Translations under genes and position numbers: made by a program
The notes under the pieces: generated by a model
What the model saw: only the letters and a program-made list of their open reading frames with translations
Told to the model about the DNA's origin: nothing
Databases searched by the model: none
Shown: positions 1 through 6,002 of the stretch, one piece after another
Layout of the letters: each line of letters opens with the position of its first letter
Position numbering within the stretch: position 1 is the stretch's first letter
DNA from: a virus
Virus record (IMG/VR): IMGVR_UViG_3300035126_000208
Span: 1-31,874 of that record
Direction: 5' to 3' (one strand)
Length of the DNA stretch: 31,874 bases

Positions 1-13
1 TCGGCATTGCGTT
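1..13. other. Fold-back artefact at left end
   Basis: Bases 1-20 are the exact reverse complement of bases 63-82 (and of 31798-31817). Bases 14-20 also belong to the true sequence, because CATCTTC occurs there naturally and its complement GAAGATG lies at 63-69. The first 13 bases do not match what precedes the same sequence at 31736-31748. This is what a template-switch (fold-back) chimera through a 7-base inverted repeat would leave, so these 13 bases are probably not part of the genome. Confidence 0.75.
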
Positions 14-139
14 CATCTTCTGCAAAAAACTTGACCAATCAGGCATGGTTGGCGGTGGCAAAGAAGATGAACGCAATGCCGATGAGTTAAACCAAACCCG
101 GCTTGACCGCATCCGCAAAATATCAGGCAAGGATAACCC
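14..139. repeat. Left copy of 126-base terminal direct repeat
   Basis: Identical to 31749-31874, base for base. It lies inside an open reading frame that continues through the junction, so the window represents a circle or circularly permuted molecule of 31735 bases (14-31748). The length is also what a k-mer assembler leaves at the ends of a circular contig, so it need not be a biological terminal repeat. Confidence 0.9.
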
Positions 140-539
140 AACCATTTTAGATTATGGGTGTGGCACTGGTTTGATGGTTACATTCATGCATGATGCTGGA
201 CTTGACTGTGATGGTTATGACCCTTATAACGGATATTATGCCGATGTTTTATCCCTTAAAAAGGACTATGATGTAATTGTGCTGACCGAGGTAATCGAAC
301 ACCTGACAGCACCATTTGCCGAGTTGGCCGAAATAAAAGAGTTCTGCCACCCCGGTAGTAATATAATGATTGAAACTTCCTTTGCCGATTGGCTGACAGA
401 AGCAGACGAATACATTGAGCCAAAGGTAGGGCATTGCACAATTTTCAGTCATGCCGGGCTTGACTATTTGATGGCGCAGTTTGGTTTTGTTCCTGACAAT
501 CACATCAACAGAAACGTACGCATCTATGCTGTGGGTTAA
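14..539 (+). CDS. SAM-dependent methyltransferase, 3' part (gene continues from 31657)
   Basis: Class I (Rossmann-fold) methyltransferase. The frame is open from the repeat boundary and joins the 5' part at 31657-31874; joined, the protein is 205 residues starting MSKTKSPITG. The SAM-binding motif I is visible as ILDYGCGTGL, followed by an acidic residue after the second strand (DGYDPY) and the motif DVIVLTEVIEHL typical of the Methyltransf_23/11 group. A first ATG inside the visible part (45) would remove the N-terminal region, so it is not taken as the start. It sits between two glycosyltransferase genes, which suggests a small molecule or glycan substrate, but the substrate is unknown. The 3' end overlaps the next gene by 14 bases if that gene starts at 526. 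Confidence 0.85.
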
Positions 540-945
540 ACTCATAGATATTCACCCCAACCCGAATAACCCTCGGACAATCAATGCGGATAAGTTCGCC
601 AAATTGAAGCGTTCTTTAATTGAGTTTCCCGAAATGCTCACAGCCCGGCCATTGGTTTGCGTTACTTCCGACTTTGGGGGTTACACAATCCTTGGCGGTA
701 ACATGAGATACAAGGCACTTTGCGACATCGGGGCGGCAGAAATCCCAATCATATTAGCAGACGAGTGGACAGCTAAACAGCGTGATGAATTTCTAATCAA
801 AGACAACGTATCATTCGGAGAGTGGAACTGGGATGAATTGGCAAACGAATGGGATGCAGAGGAACTAATCTCATGGGGCATTGACCTACCCGAAATAAAA
901 GAAGAACCCGAAGAAAAAGAAATGTGTCCAACTTGTGGAAAATAG
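526..945 (+). CDS. ParB-like N-terminal domain protein
   Basis: Protein of 139 residues opening with the ParB/sulfiredoxin-fold signature: IDIHPNPNNPRTI near residues 7-19, then GGNMRYKAL, the equivalent of the G-x-x-R box in ParB proteins. The start at 526 is preferred over an ATG at 481 because the ParB fold begins right there and the overlap with the methyltransferase falls to 14 bases. The tail region ('WDAEELISWGIDLPEI', then an acidic stretch and a terminal CPTCGK) resembles the linker seen in phage DNA-modification methylases that carry a ParB domain; here no methylase domain follows. In phages such proteins often lie beside the terminase. Role unknown; a nuclease or a DNA-binding adaptor are possible. 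Confidence 0.75.
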   Translation: MLWVKLIDIHPNPNNPRTINADKFAKLKRSLIEFPEMLTARPLVCVTSDFGGYTILGGNMRYKALCDIGAAEIPIILADEWTAKQRDEFLIKDNVSFGEWNWDELANEWDAEELISWGIDLPEIKEEPEEKEMCPTCGK

Positions 946-963
946 TGAACAAATAGTGAAGAT

Positions 964-1326
964 ATGGCAAACGAACAAAATTTAACACCATTCAAAAAAG
1001 GCGAGGTTGCCAACCCCAACGGCAGACCAAAAAAGTACGTGACTCTACTGAAAGAGCAGGGCTACAAACTTGCCGAAATAAACGACACCATTCAGGCGAT
1101 GTTGTCAATGGACTTGGATGAACTGAAAGAAGTATGGCAGAACCCCAAAGCAACGGTGCTTGAAAAGACCATTGCCAATGCCATGCGGAAGTCATTGGAA
1201 AAAGGCAGTCTGTACTCCATTGAAACTTTGCTTTCAAGGGTTTACGGCAAACCAAAGGAAACGGCAGATGTAAACCAAACGGTCACAGGCGAAATCAAAA
1301 TAACTTTAAATCTCGATGGGCAATAA
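964..1326 (+). CDS. DUF5681-like protein, candidate terminase small subunit
   Basis: Protein of 120 residues. The N-terminus has 'FKKGEVANPNGRPKKY', the signature of DUF5681 proteins, which commonly sit just upstream of phage large terminase genes. The middle is helical and the C-terminus ends in a polar tail. Position (four genes before the large terminase, same strand) and size fit a DNA-recognising small terminase subunit, but no helix-turn-helix is obvious, so the role is inferred from family and context. It ends 11 bases inside the next gene. Confidence 0.6.
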   Translation: MANEQNLTPFKKGEVANPNGRPKKYVTLLKEQGYKLAEINDTIQAMLSMDLDELKEVWQNPKATVLEKTIANAMRKSLEKGSLYSIETLLSRVYGKPKETADVNQTVTGEIKITLNLDGQ

Positions 1327-1507
1327 ACAGACAGCAGTTGAATGGTTGCTTAAAAACCTGAAAGAAAGTTTATCTATTGAACAGGCAACTGCGGTAATAA
1401 ACAAAGCCAAAGAAATGGAACGGCAACAGATAATGGATGCGGTCAACGCCACCATGATTGACGATGACCTGAACGCATACGAATATTTTACAGAAACATA
1501 CGAATGA
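1316..1507 (+). CDS. Small protein, paralogue of 3871-4089
   Basis: Protein of 63 residues, start GNKQTAVEWLLKNL after the initiator Met. The segment NKQTAVEWL is nearly repeated by the product of 3871-4089 (NKQTAVEFL), and both share 'AKEME' followed by a glutamine/isoleucine-rich helix and an acidic, aromatic C-terminus (YEYFTETYE against NYYNKTYGG). No known domain. It overlaps both neighbours (11 bases upstream, ATGA downstream), indicating translational coupling. Confidence 0.65.
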   Translation: MGNKQTAVEWLLKNLKESLSIEQATAVINKAKEMERQQIMDAVNATMIDDDLNAYEYFTETYE

Positions 1508-1641
1508 AATATACAGCACAGCGCAGACGGCTGAAACGCACGAAAGAAAGGCGGGAAATCAAACTACGGGTTGCCTGTCTTAAAATCAAGTCACCCGAAA
1601 TCAGGCGGCTATTTGCAGAAATAAAGGAGATGATGAAATGA
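1504..1641 (+). CDS. Small basic protein (45 residues)
   Basis: ATG at 1504 overlaps the previous stop as ATGA, and its own stop (1639-1641) overlaps the ATG of the glycosyltransferase the same way, so it fills the gap exactly. The product (MKYTAQRRRLKRTKERR at the start, 'KIKSPEIRRLF' later) is strongly basic, with about a third Lys and Arg, which would suit nucleic-acid binding. No recognisable family. The perfect stop-start coupling on both sides is the main evidence that it is real. An AAGGAG lies inside its 3' end, well placed as a Shine-Dalgarno for the next gene. Confidence 0.6.
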   Translation: MKYTAQRRRLKRTKERREIKLRVACLKIKSPEIRRLFAEIKEMMK

Positions 1642-2696
1642 AAGTATTAGCCCTATGGGAAGGCATGGGTGGAGTTGAATACCACCGCCTATACACACCA
1701 CTAAAACGATTGCAGATTGATTACCCTGATGACATCACGGTCAGCATATCCCAAAACTTTGAACGCAATGGAATACCGCATTTATCTAACTACGACCTTG
1801 TCATCTTCAACAGATGGCTGGGAGAGAACCACTACGAAATCCTGCACTACCTTGCAAAGAACAATATCAAATACATCGTGGACATTGACGACTATTGGGT
1901 ATTGCCAAAACACCACCCGACATATAAGTACTTTCGGGAGCATAAGCTGAAACAGCAGATCATCGATGGCATCCGCTATGCCGATGGTGTGACCACGACC
2001 ACAGACTATTTGGCTGGTAAGATAGCCAAGTACAACAGCAACGTGCAGGTTCTGCCCAACGCACTTGACCTGACAGATGACCAATGGCTTTCAACCCCAC
2101 AGGAACGAGAATACTTCACCTTTGGCTGGGTGGGTGGACTTACCCACAGCAATGACATCATGATACTATCGGAAGCCATTGAACGCATCTGCAACGAGCA
2201 TGACAATGTCCGCTTTGTTTTGTGCGGATGGATGGCCAACAACTACATTTGGGATAGCATCCTGTACAAGTTCAACGGCAATAACCCGGTTCTACGACCA
2301 CAGGTATTGGTCAGCCATGCACAGCAGCCCAACGAATACGGCAATTTCTACCGCCTGTTTGACTGCGCACTTGCACCGCTTGAACAAAACGAATGGAATA
2401 GCTGCAAATCCGAACTGAAAATAATCGAAGCGGCTGCGTATGGATTGCCCGTTATCGCATCGGGAGTTGAACCATACCTACAACACCTGAATAATGCCGG
2501 GGTAAAGTTCTGCCTGAACACACCAGATGAATGGTACAAGGCAATGAAACAGGCAATGGAAAGCCAACCGATTGCAACCTATTCACGAGGGGAAGCCAAT
2601 AAAATTTACTGCAATCAACACCACAACCTTGAAGCCATAAATAAAGACAGATTGGATTTTTATAAATGCACATTAGTTACACCCGGCCATTCGTAA
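1638..2696 (+). CDS. Glycosyltransferase, GT4-like (group 1)
   Basis: Protein of 352 residues with a GT-B layout. Residues 1-20 (KVLALWEGMGGVEYHRLYTP) carry the glycine-rich acceptor-side loop, 'VDIDDYW' is near 81-87, the inter-domain start is FGWVGGLTHSND at 162-173, and the nucleotide-sugar binding region around 252-276 includes 'CKSELKIIEAAAYGLPVIAS' with the E-x7-E type arrangement of family GT4. AAGGAG at 1625-1630 precedes the start. It ends 31 bases inside the large terminase. The donor and acceptor cannot be told. With the GT9-like gene at 30909 and the methyltransferase between them, it forms a modification cluster. Confidence 0.85.
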   Translation: MKVLALWEGMGGVEYHRLYTPLKRLQIDYPDDITVSISQNFERNGIPHLSNYDLVIFNRWLGENHYEILHYLAKNNIKYIVDIDDYWVLPKHHPTYKYFREHKLKQQIIDGIRYADGVTTTTDYLAGKIAKYNSNVQVLPNALDLTDDQWLSTPQEREYFTFGWVGGLTHSNDIMILSEAIERICNEHDNVRFVLCGWMANNYIWDSILYKFNGNNPVLRPQVLVSHAQQPNEYGNFYRLFDCALAPLEQNEWNSCKSELKIIEAAAYGLPVIASGVEPYLQHLNNAGVKFCLNTPDEWYKAMKQAMESQPIATYSRGEANKIYCNQHHNLEAINKDRLDFYKCTLVTPGHS

Positions 2697-3853
2697 CGGA
2701 TTACCAACGGGCCATACTTGACAGCCCTGATAGGTACACCGTCACCGCTGCTGCCACGAAAGTTGGTAAGACAGCAAGTCATATTATTTGGCTGTTTGAA
2801 CAGGCATTGAAGCTAAAAGAAAATCAGTCCGTGTGGTGGGTTGCACCTGTGTATCAACAGGCGGAGATTGCATTCAGGCGTATGCGTAACCAAGTGACCG
2901 TGCGTGACTTTTTTAAGGTCAATGAAAGTAAGTTGCGTTTAACCCTACCAACCGGGGGGATAATTGAATTTAAGTCAGCAGACAAGCCCGACAACCTTTA
3001 TGGTGATGATGTCTATGCAGCCGTGTTTGATGAGTTCACACGGGCGAGAGAAGATGCGTGGTATGCCCTGCGTTCTACCCTGACCAAAACAGAAGGCAAG
3101 GCAAAGCTAATCGGTAACGTGAAAGGCAAAAAGAACTGGGGATATAAGCTATCCGAACGGGCAAGGATGGGCGAACCGAACTACGGGTTTTTCAAGATTA
3201 CCGCTTATGACGCAGTCAATGCAGGTGTCCTGAAACTTGAAGAAGTGGAACAGGCCAAACGTGACTTGCCGCAGCACATATTTTCCGAGCTGTATCTTGC
3301 CGAGCCAACCGAAGATGGTAGCAACCCGTTTGGATTGTCGTATATTTCGCAGTGCATTGCCCCGATTTCCACCGCCAATACTGAATGGTTTGGTATAGAT
3401 TTGGCGAAGTATAGCGATTACACGGTAATCATTGGCCTTGACTCCGAATACCGGGTCTGCTATTTTGACCGCTTTCAAAAGGACTGGGCGCAGACAGAAC
3501 AGCATATCATCAGGGTGGTAGGCAACACCCCTGCGGCAATCGATAGCACGGGCGTGGGTGATCCTATTGTGGAGAAGATACAACGGCATTGCCCACGTTC
3601 TGTTGGGGTCAAGTTCACATCGGTATCAAAGCAACAAATGATGGAGCAGTTGACAGCCGATGTTCACGCTGGGCTGATTAAATTCCCAGAAGGCATAATT
3701 GCAGACGAGATGCGGAATTTTGAATTTGAACACACGGCAACGGGATTGCGTTATTCTGCACCATCAGGGTTGCACGATGACGCTGTATGTGCGTTGGCAC
3801 TTGCCCGTTATTGCAGCCAAAAGAATAAGAAAGGGGTATTTGTCATTGTTTAA
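2666..3853 (+). CDS. terL: Terminase large subunit
   Basis: ATPase-nuclease motor that packages DNA into the prohead. The 395 residues are on the short side for the family. ATPase part: variant Walker A ATKVGKT at 30-36, the 'WWVAPVYQQAE' strand-helix at 57-67, and Walker B AAVFDEF with Asp122 and catalytic Glu123. Nuclease part (RNase H fold): GIDLA with Asp245, AIDSTG with Asp293, and HDDA with Asp371/372. All key residues are present. The start at 2666 gives a 31-base overlap with the glycosyltransferase; the conserved region begins almost at once, so a later start is unlikely. Confidence 0.93.
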   Translation: MHISYTRPFVTDYQRAILDSPDRYTVTAAATKVGKTASHIIWLFEQALKLKENQSVWWVAPVYQQAEIAFRRMRNQVTVRDFFKVNESKLRLTLPTGGIIEFKSADKPDNLYGDDVYAAVFDEFTRAREDAWYALRSTLTKTEGKAKLIGNVKGKKNWGYKLSERARMGEPNYGFFKITAYDAVNAGVLKLEEVEQAKRDLPQHIFSELYLAEPTEDGSNPFGLSYISQCIAPISTANTEWFGIDLAKYSDYTVIIGLDSEYRVCYFDRFQKDWAQTEQHIIRVVGNTPAAIDSTGVGDPIVEKIQRHCPRSVGVKFTSVSKQQMMEQLTADVHAGLIKFPEGIIADEMRNFEFEHTATGLRYSAPSGLHDDAVCALALARYCSQKNKKGVFVIV

Positions 3854-3866
3854 TTTTGTATATTTG
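3839..3866 (+). promoter_or_regulatory. Bacteroidota-type promoter before 3871
   Basis: TTTG at 3839-3842 and TATATTTG at 3859-3866, spaced 16 bases (shorter than the 19 of the other promoters here). The -7 element is perfect. Only TAGC separates it from the ATG at 3871, so a transcript starting at the usual distance would be leaderless or nearly so. Confidence 0.6.
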
Positions 3867-3870
3867 TAGC

Positions 3871-4089
3871 ATGGAAAACAAACAAACAGCAGTAGAATTT
3901 TTGGAAGAAAAATACAGACCAAAGGGCTATATTACGGCAGAAGAATTTGCACAAGCCAAAGAAATGGAGAAGGAGCAGATTGAAAATGCTTATCAAGCGG
4001 GGCAAGACAATGTAGATTATACTGCATCTTTTGTTGACGAAAATGGATTAGAAAATTACTACAACAAAACATACGGAGGTAACAAATGA
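3871..4089 (+). CDS. Small acidic protein, paralogue of 1316-1507
   Basis: Protein of 72 residues. The start at 3871 (MENKQTAVEF) is chosen over an upstream ATG at 3856 because the latter lies inside the -35 to -7 interval of a clear promoter, and because MENKQTAVEF aligns with the start of the 1316-1507 product. Helical, acidic, ending NKTYGGNK. No known domain. It overlaps the next gene by 4 bases; GGAGG just before that overlap acts as the Shine-Dalgarno for the next gene. Confidence 0.65.
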   Translation: MENKQTAVEFLEEKYRPKGYITAEEFAQAKEMEKEQIENAYQAGQDNVDYTASFVDENGLENYYNKTYGGNK

Positions 4090-4679
4090 AATTACCAAAA
4101 AATTGGAACCAAATAAGCATAGCACAGTTCCAAGAATTGCAGCTATTGACCGAGCCGAGTTTTGACAATCAAATCAAAACATTGTCCATTTTATCAGGAA
4201 AAAAACTGGACGAAATTGAGGAAATGCGGATTGTGGACATCACGGCTGCACTATCAAAACTTGCATTTATGGCAGAGTTACCCACCGCAAAAAACGTGGG
4301 TAGCTTCCGCATCGGAAACACCCTGTATAAATTCGCAGCCAATCAGCATCACTTACAAGCCCACCAATTCATCATGGTGCAGGACTTGTTTGCCGAAAAG
4401 GATAAGTGGGTGCAGAACTTGCACATGATCATGGCGGCCCTGTGCGTTCCTTATCGGATATTCCCACCCAAGCGCAAGGAAGTCAAGACAGATGACTTTG
4501 AAAAGATTGCAGCGCAGTTCCGGGACCGAATGCCGATTTCGTTTGCATACGCTTACACGCTTTTTTTTTCTCTATGCTTGCCGGAATTACTCGAAGCTAC
4601 CCAAGTATATTTAGAGCAGGAAGTGGAGAAGTTGAAGAAGATAGCAGGCGAAAAGACAGGCCCGCCATCAGTTGGCTGA
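4086..4679 (+). CDS. Phage protein, possible tail assembly chaperone (first frame)
   Basis: Protein of 197 residues, start MKLPKNWNQISIAQFQEL. Mostly helical with a C-terminal amphipathic helix (LEQEVEKLKKIAGEK). No domain recognised. The pattern of a moderate-size helical protein followed at once by a small ORF in the -1 frame (4682-4885, open back through a run of nine T at 4561-4569), lying before tail genes, resembles tail assembly chaperone pairs such as lambda G/GT. That is inference from arrangement only. GGAGG at 4076-4080 is a good ribosome binding site. Confidence 0.6.
   Translation: MKLPKNWNQISIAQFQELQLLTEPSFDNQIKTLSILSGKKLDEIEEMRIVDITAALSKLAFMAELPTAKNVGSFRIGNTLYKFAANQHHLQAHQFIMVQDLFAEKDKWVQNLHMIMAALCVPYRIFPPKRKEVKTDDFEKIAAQFRDRMPISFAYAYTLFFSLCLPELLEATQVYLEQEVEKLKKIAGEKTGPPSVG
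4561..4569 (+). other. T9 run, possible -1 frameshift site
   Basis: Nine T in frame as CTT TTT TTT TCT; the heptamer T TTT TTT at 4562-4568 fits the X XXY YYZ rule. A -1 slip here enters the frame of the 4682-4885 gene, which is open from before this run to its stop at 4885. No stem-loop was worked out downstream, and the zero-frame sequence after the run still looks coding for another 110 bases, which argues for weak or no use. Confidence 0.25.
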
Positions 4680-4681
4680 AA

Positions 4682-4885
4682 ATGGTGGACAACATCGCAG
4701 GGGGTGACCGAACAAAGTGGGATTTCTTTTTGAATATGCCGCTTGTTGAGTTCTTAAACGCGGTAAGTTTTCAAACCGAAAAGGATAGGGCAAGGACAGA
4801 ACGGCTGAACACCGCAGCACAGTCGGCAAAATCTGCCAAAGATAGCACAGTTTACAAGATTGCTTTATTGCAGGAAATGTTGTAA
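4682..4885 (+). CDS. Small phage protein, possible second half of chaperone pair
   Basis: ATG at 4682 lies two bases after the previous stop (TGA at 4677-4679). The product has 67 residues, MVDNIAGGDRTKWDFFLNMP at the start and a Gln/Lys/Ala-rich helical end. The same frame is open upstream to before 4561, so a longer form could start at 4574 or be made by -1 frameshifting from the preceding gene. The upstream extension is rich in Arg and Ser and looks like a shadow of the other frame, so a plain restart at 4682 is preferred. No family recognised. Confidence 0.55.
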   Translation: MVDNIAGGDRTKWDFFLNMPLVEFLNAVSFQTEKDRARTERLNTAAQSAKSAKDSTVYKIALLQEML

Positions 4886-4898
4886 CTTTGAAATAAAA

Positions 4899-4982
4899 AT
4901 GAAAAAAGTATATTGGTTTTTTTGGTGGATATATAATTATCCCGAAATAGTTTTTATGAAAATTAAATCGTATTTCAAATAA
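4899..4982 (+). CDS. Possible 27-residue aromatic membrane peptide
   Basis: ATG at 4899, TAA at 4980. The product begins MKKVYWFFWWIYNYPE and continues with a hydrophobic stretch and a basic end (KIKSYFK). The positive-hydrophobic-positive layout suggests a membrane peptide, but aromatic content this high can also arise by chance in AT-rich DNA. It ends right before the first tRNA-like element. No ribosome binding site was seen. Confidence 0.3.
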   Translation: MKKVYWFFWWIYNYPEIVFMKIKSYFK

Positions 4983-4984
4983 AC

Positions 4985-5124
4985 AGTCAGGTGGCGGAAT
5001 GGTAAACGCTAAAATAAGTGCAGTTCTTTATAATGAATTAAAAACTTACTCTAAACGTAATGGTGAGAGAGATTTATAAAATGAAGCACTTAATAATTTT
5101 ACAGGTTCGAGTCCTGTCCTGACT
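4985..5124 (+). ncRNA. tRNA-Leu-like element with oversized middle
   Basis: Acceptor stem AGTCAGG (4985-4991) pairs perfectly with CCTGACT (5118-5124); TG at positions 8-9; D arm GCG / GAATGGTAAA / CGC (4994-5009) as in tRNA-Leu; T arm ACAGG / TTCGAGT / CCTGT (5101-5117) perfect. Between D and T arms there are about 90 bases (5011-5100) where a type II tRNA has about 30. That middle holds a 7-base stem TAAGTGC (5015-5021) / GCACTTA (5086-5092) and an inner TTAC / TCTAAAC / GTAA hairpin (5047-5060) whose loop could show anticodon TAA. No CCA is encoded. It could be a functional but odd tRNA, an interrupted or decayed one, or a tRNA mimic processed by RNase P. Confidence 0.5.
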
Positions 5125-5125
5125 A

Positions 5126-5213
5126 CAACCGTTGGTGTAACCGTGAATGAATAGCGGCAAAGGGTAACATCTCACCACTGGTGAGGATAGGAGTTCGAAC
5201 CCCCTACGGATGA
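5126..5213 (+). ncRNA. Second tRNA-like element, degenerate D arm
   Basis: Two bases after the first element. T loop TTCGAAC (5194-5200) on a stem AGGAG / CCCCT with one mismatch; acceptor CAACCGT (5126-5132) pairs with ACGGATG (5206-5212) with one mismatch; a long type II variable arm CTCACC / ACT / GGTGAG (5171-5185) is perfect. A possible anticodon arm (5141-5157, CCGT...GCGG, loop with TGA) leaves only about six bases for the D arm. It may be a diverged tRNA-Ser-like gene or a remnant. Confidence is moderate that it is tRNA-derived, low that it is charged. Confidence 0.35.
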
Positions 5214-5248
5214 AGCCCCGGCCATTGTGTCGGGGTTTCTACTTTTTT
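5212..5248 (+). terminator. Rho-independent terminator after the tRNA-like pair
   Basis: Stem GAAGCCCCG (5212-5220) with CGGGGTTTC (5231-5239), one G-U pair, loop of ten, followed by TACTTTTTTT. It closes the transcript that carries the small genes and the tRNA-like elements. Confidence 0.8.
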
Positions 5249-5259
5249 TCAAAAATAAA

Positions 5260-5290
5260 TTTGCATATTAGATATAAAGTTGTATATTTG
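5260..5290 (+). promoter_or_regulatory. Bacteroidota-type promoter for the tail gene block
   Basis: TTTG at 5260-5263, 19 bases, TATATTTG at 5283-5290: a full match to the host-type promoter. Expected start near 5295, giving a leader of about 95 bases that contains the strong hairpin at 5340-5380 before the GTG start at 5391. Confidence 0.8.
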
Positions 5291-5339
5291 TAGTGCGATG
5301 GCATAACTTTATGTAAAATGTATTGTCTAACATATCCAT

Positions 5340-5384
5340 GTAGAAAACCCCACCCCTTGTCATCGCAAGGGGTTTTCTACTTTT
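5340..5384 (+). terminator. Strong hairpin plus T-run directly before 5391 (attenuator-like)
   Basis: GTAGAAAACCCC (5340-5351) is perfectly complementary to GGGGTTTTCTAC (5369-5380), 12 of 12. An alternative inner stem CCCCTTG (5353-5359) / CAAGGGG (5366-5372) competes for the G tract. TTTT follows, then ATAGAT and the GTG start. Lying between a promoter and its first gene, it could act as an attenuator, as the end of read-through from upstream, or as a processing site. Confidence 0.7.
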
Positions 5385-5390
5385 ATAGAT

Positions 5391-5975
5391 GTGAACATTA
5401 CCAAAGCGCAACTGGATGCAATCAACAAAGGGTTGCTGGACAAGTTCGGGATACCCGACAGCCCGATGCCTAATTCATTACTTGCTGACCTTGTTTTGGG
5501 TGTGGCTCAAAGAATTATTGACGCCATCCGTGAGGACATGGAGCGAAAGGAATTGAAGTCCACAGGCAACCTGATTGCAGAAACGGGTGTGGGTGATTTT
5601 ATTGAAACACCAAGCGGTGTGACCGTGCCGATTATGATGTCAAAATACTATTTGTATGTTGACCAAGGCGTTAGGCCAAAATTACCACCACCAATTAAGC
5701 CGCTTGAAGATTGGATAAGAAACAAACGAACCGTGTATGCAAAGGTCAAGCCAAAGGAAGGACAGACAATGGAACAAGCAGTTAAGTCTTTTGCTATTGC
5801 CATTTCCAAAAAAATACACAGCAAAGGTACTATTGAAAGATTTGGTTACAAGGGTGCTAACTTTATTGACGATGTGCTGACTCCTGCCAATATTGATGCT
5901 ATCGCACAGCATTTGGGAGATGCCTTGGGTAAACCCATAACCGCATACGTTACAAGTGAGATTGCCACTACATAG
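5391..5975 (+). CDS. Probable head-tail connector or tail completion protein (HK97 gp10-like)
   Basis: Protein of 194 residues, GTG start (an overlapping ATG at 5389 runs straight into a stop). The region 'YYLYVDQGVRPKLPPPIKPL' followed by 'LEDWIRNKR' and, near the end, 'FIDDVLTPANIDAIAQHL' has the look of small tail-completion proteins of the HK97-gp10 type. The first gene of the tail block, behind a promoter and a leader hairpin. The assignment rests on general resemblance and position; a plain virion protein is the alternative. Confidence 0.65.
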   Translation: MNITKAQLDAINKGLLDKFGIPDSPMPNSLLADLVLGVAQRIIDAIREDMERKELKSTGNLIAETGVGDFIETPSGVTVPIMMSKYYLYVDQGVRPKLPPPIKPLEDWIRNKRTVYAKVKPKEGQTMEQAVKSFAIAISKKIHSKGTIERFGYKGANFIDDVLTPANIDAIAQHLGDALGKPITAYVTSEIATT

Positions 5976-5997
5976 GTAGGCGAAAACCTACTTTTTT
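5976..5997 (+). promoter_or_regulatory. Hairpin plus CCTACTTTTTT before 6003
   Basis: GTAGG (5976-5980), loop CGAAAA, CCTAC (5987-5991), then six T and AGGTA before the ATG. It fits a small intrinsic terminator, yet it sits five bases from a start codon. One of the recurrent CTACTTTTATA-like sites. Confidence 0.55.
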
Positions 5998-6002
5998 AGG
6001 TA

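Noticed and set aside
249-545. Long antisense frames opposite many genes (for example 249-545, 681-1019, 3149-3589, 13828-14556, 15905-16579)
   Set aside because: They are complements of strongly supported genes, lack any recognisable motif, and follow the codon pattern of the sense strand.
5060-5122. 20-codon frame (ATG at 5060) inside the first tRNA-like element
   Set aside because: It runs through the perfect T arm and acceptor stem; the RNA structure explains the sequence better.
5247-5300. Diversity-generating or retroelement explanation for the variable fibre
   Set aside because: No reverse transcriptase gene or template repeat was seen anywhere in the window.
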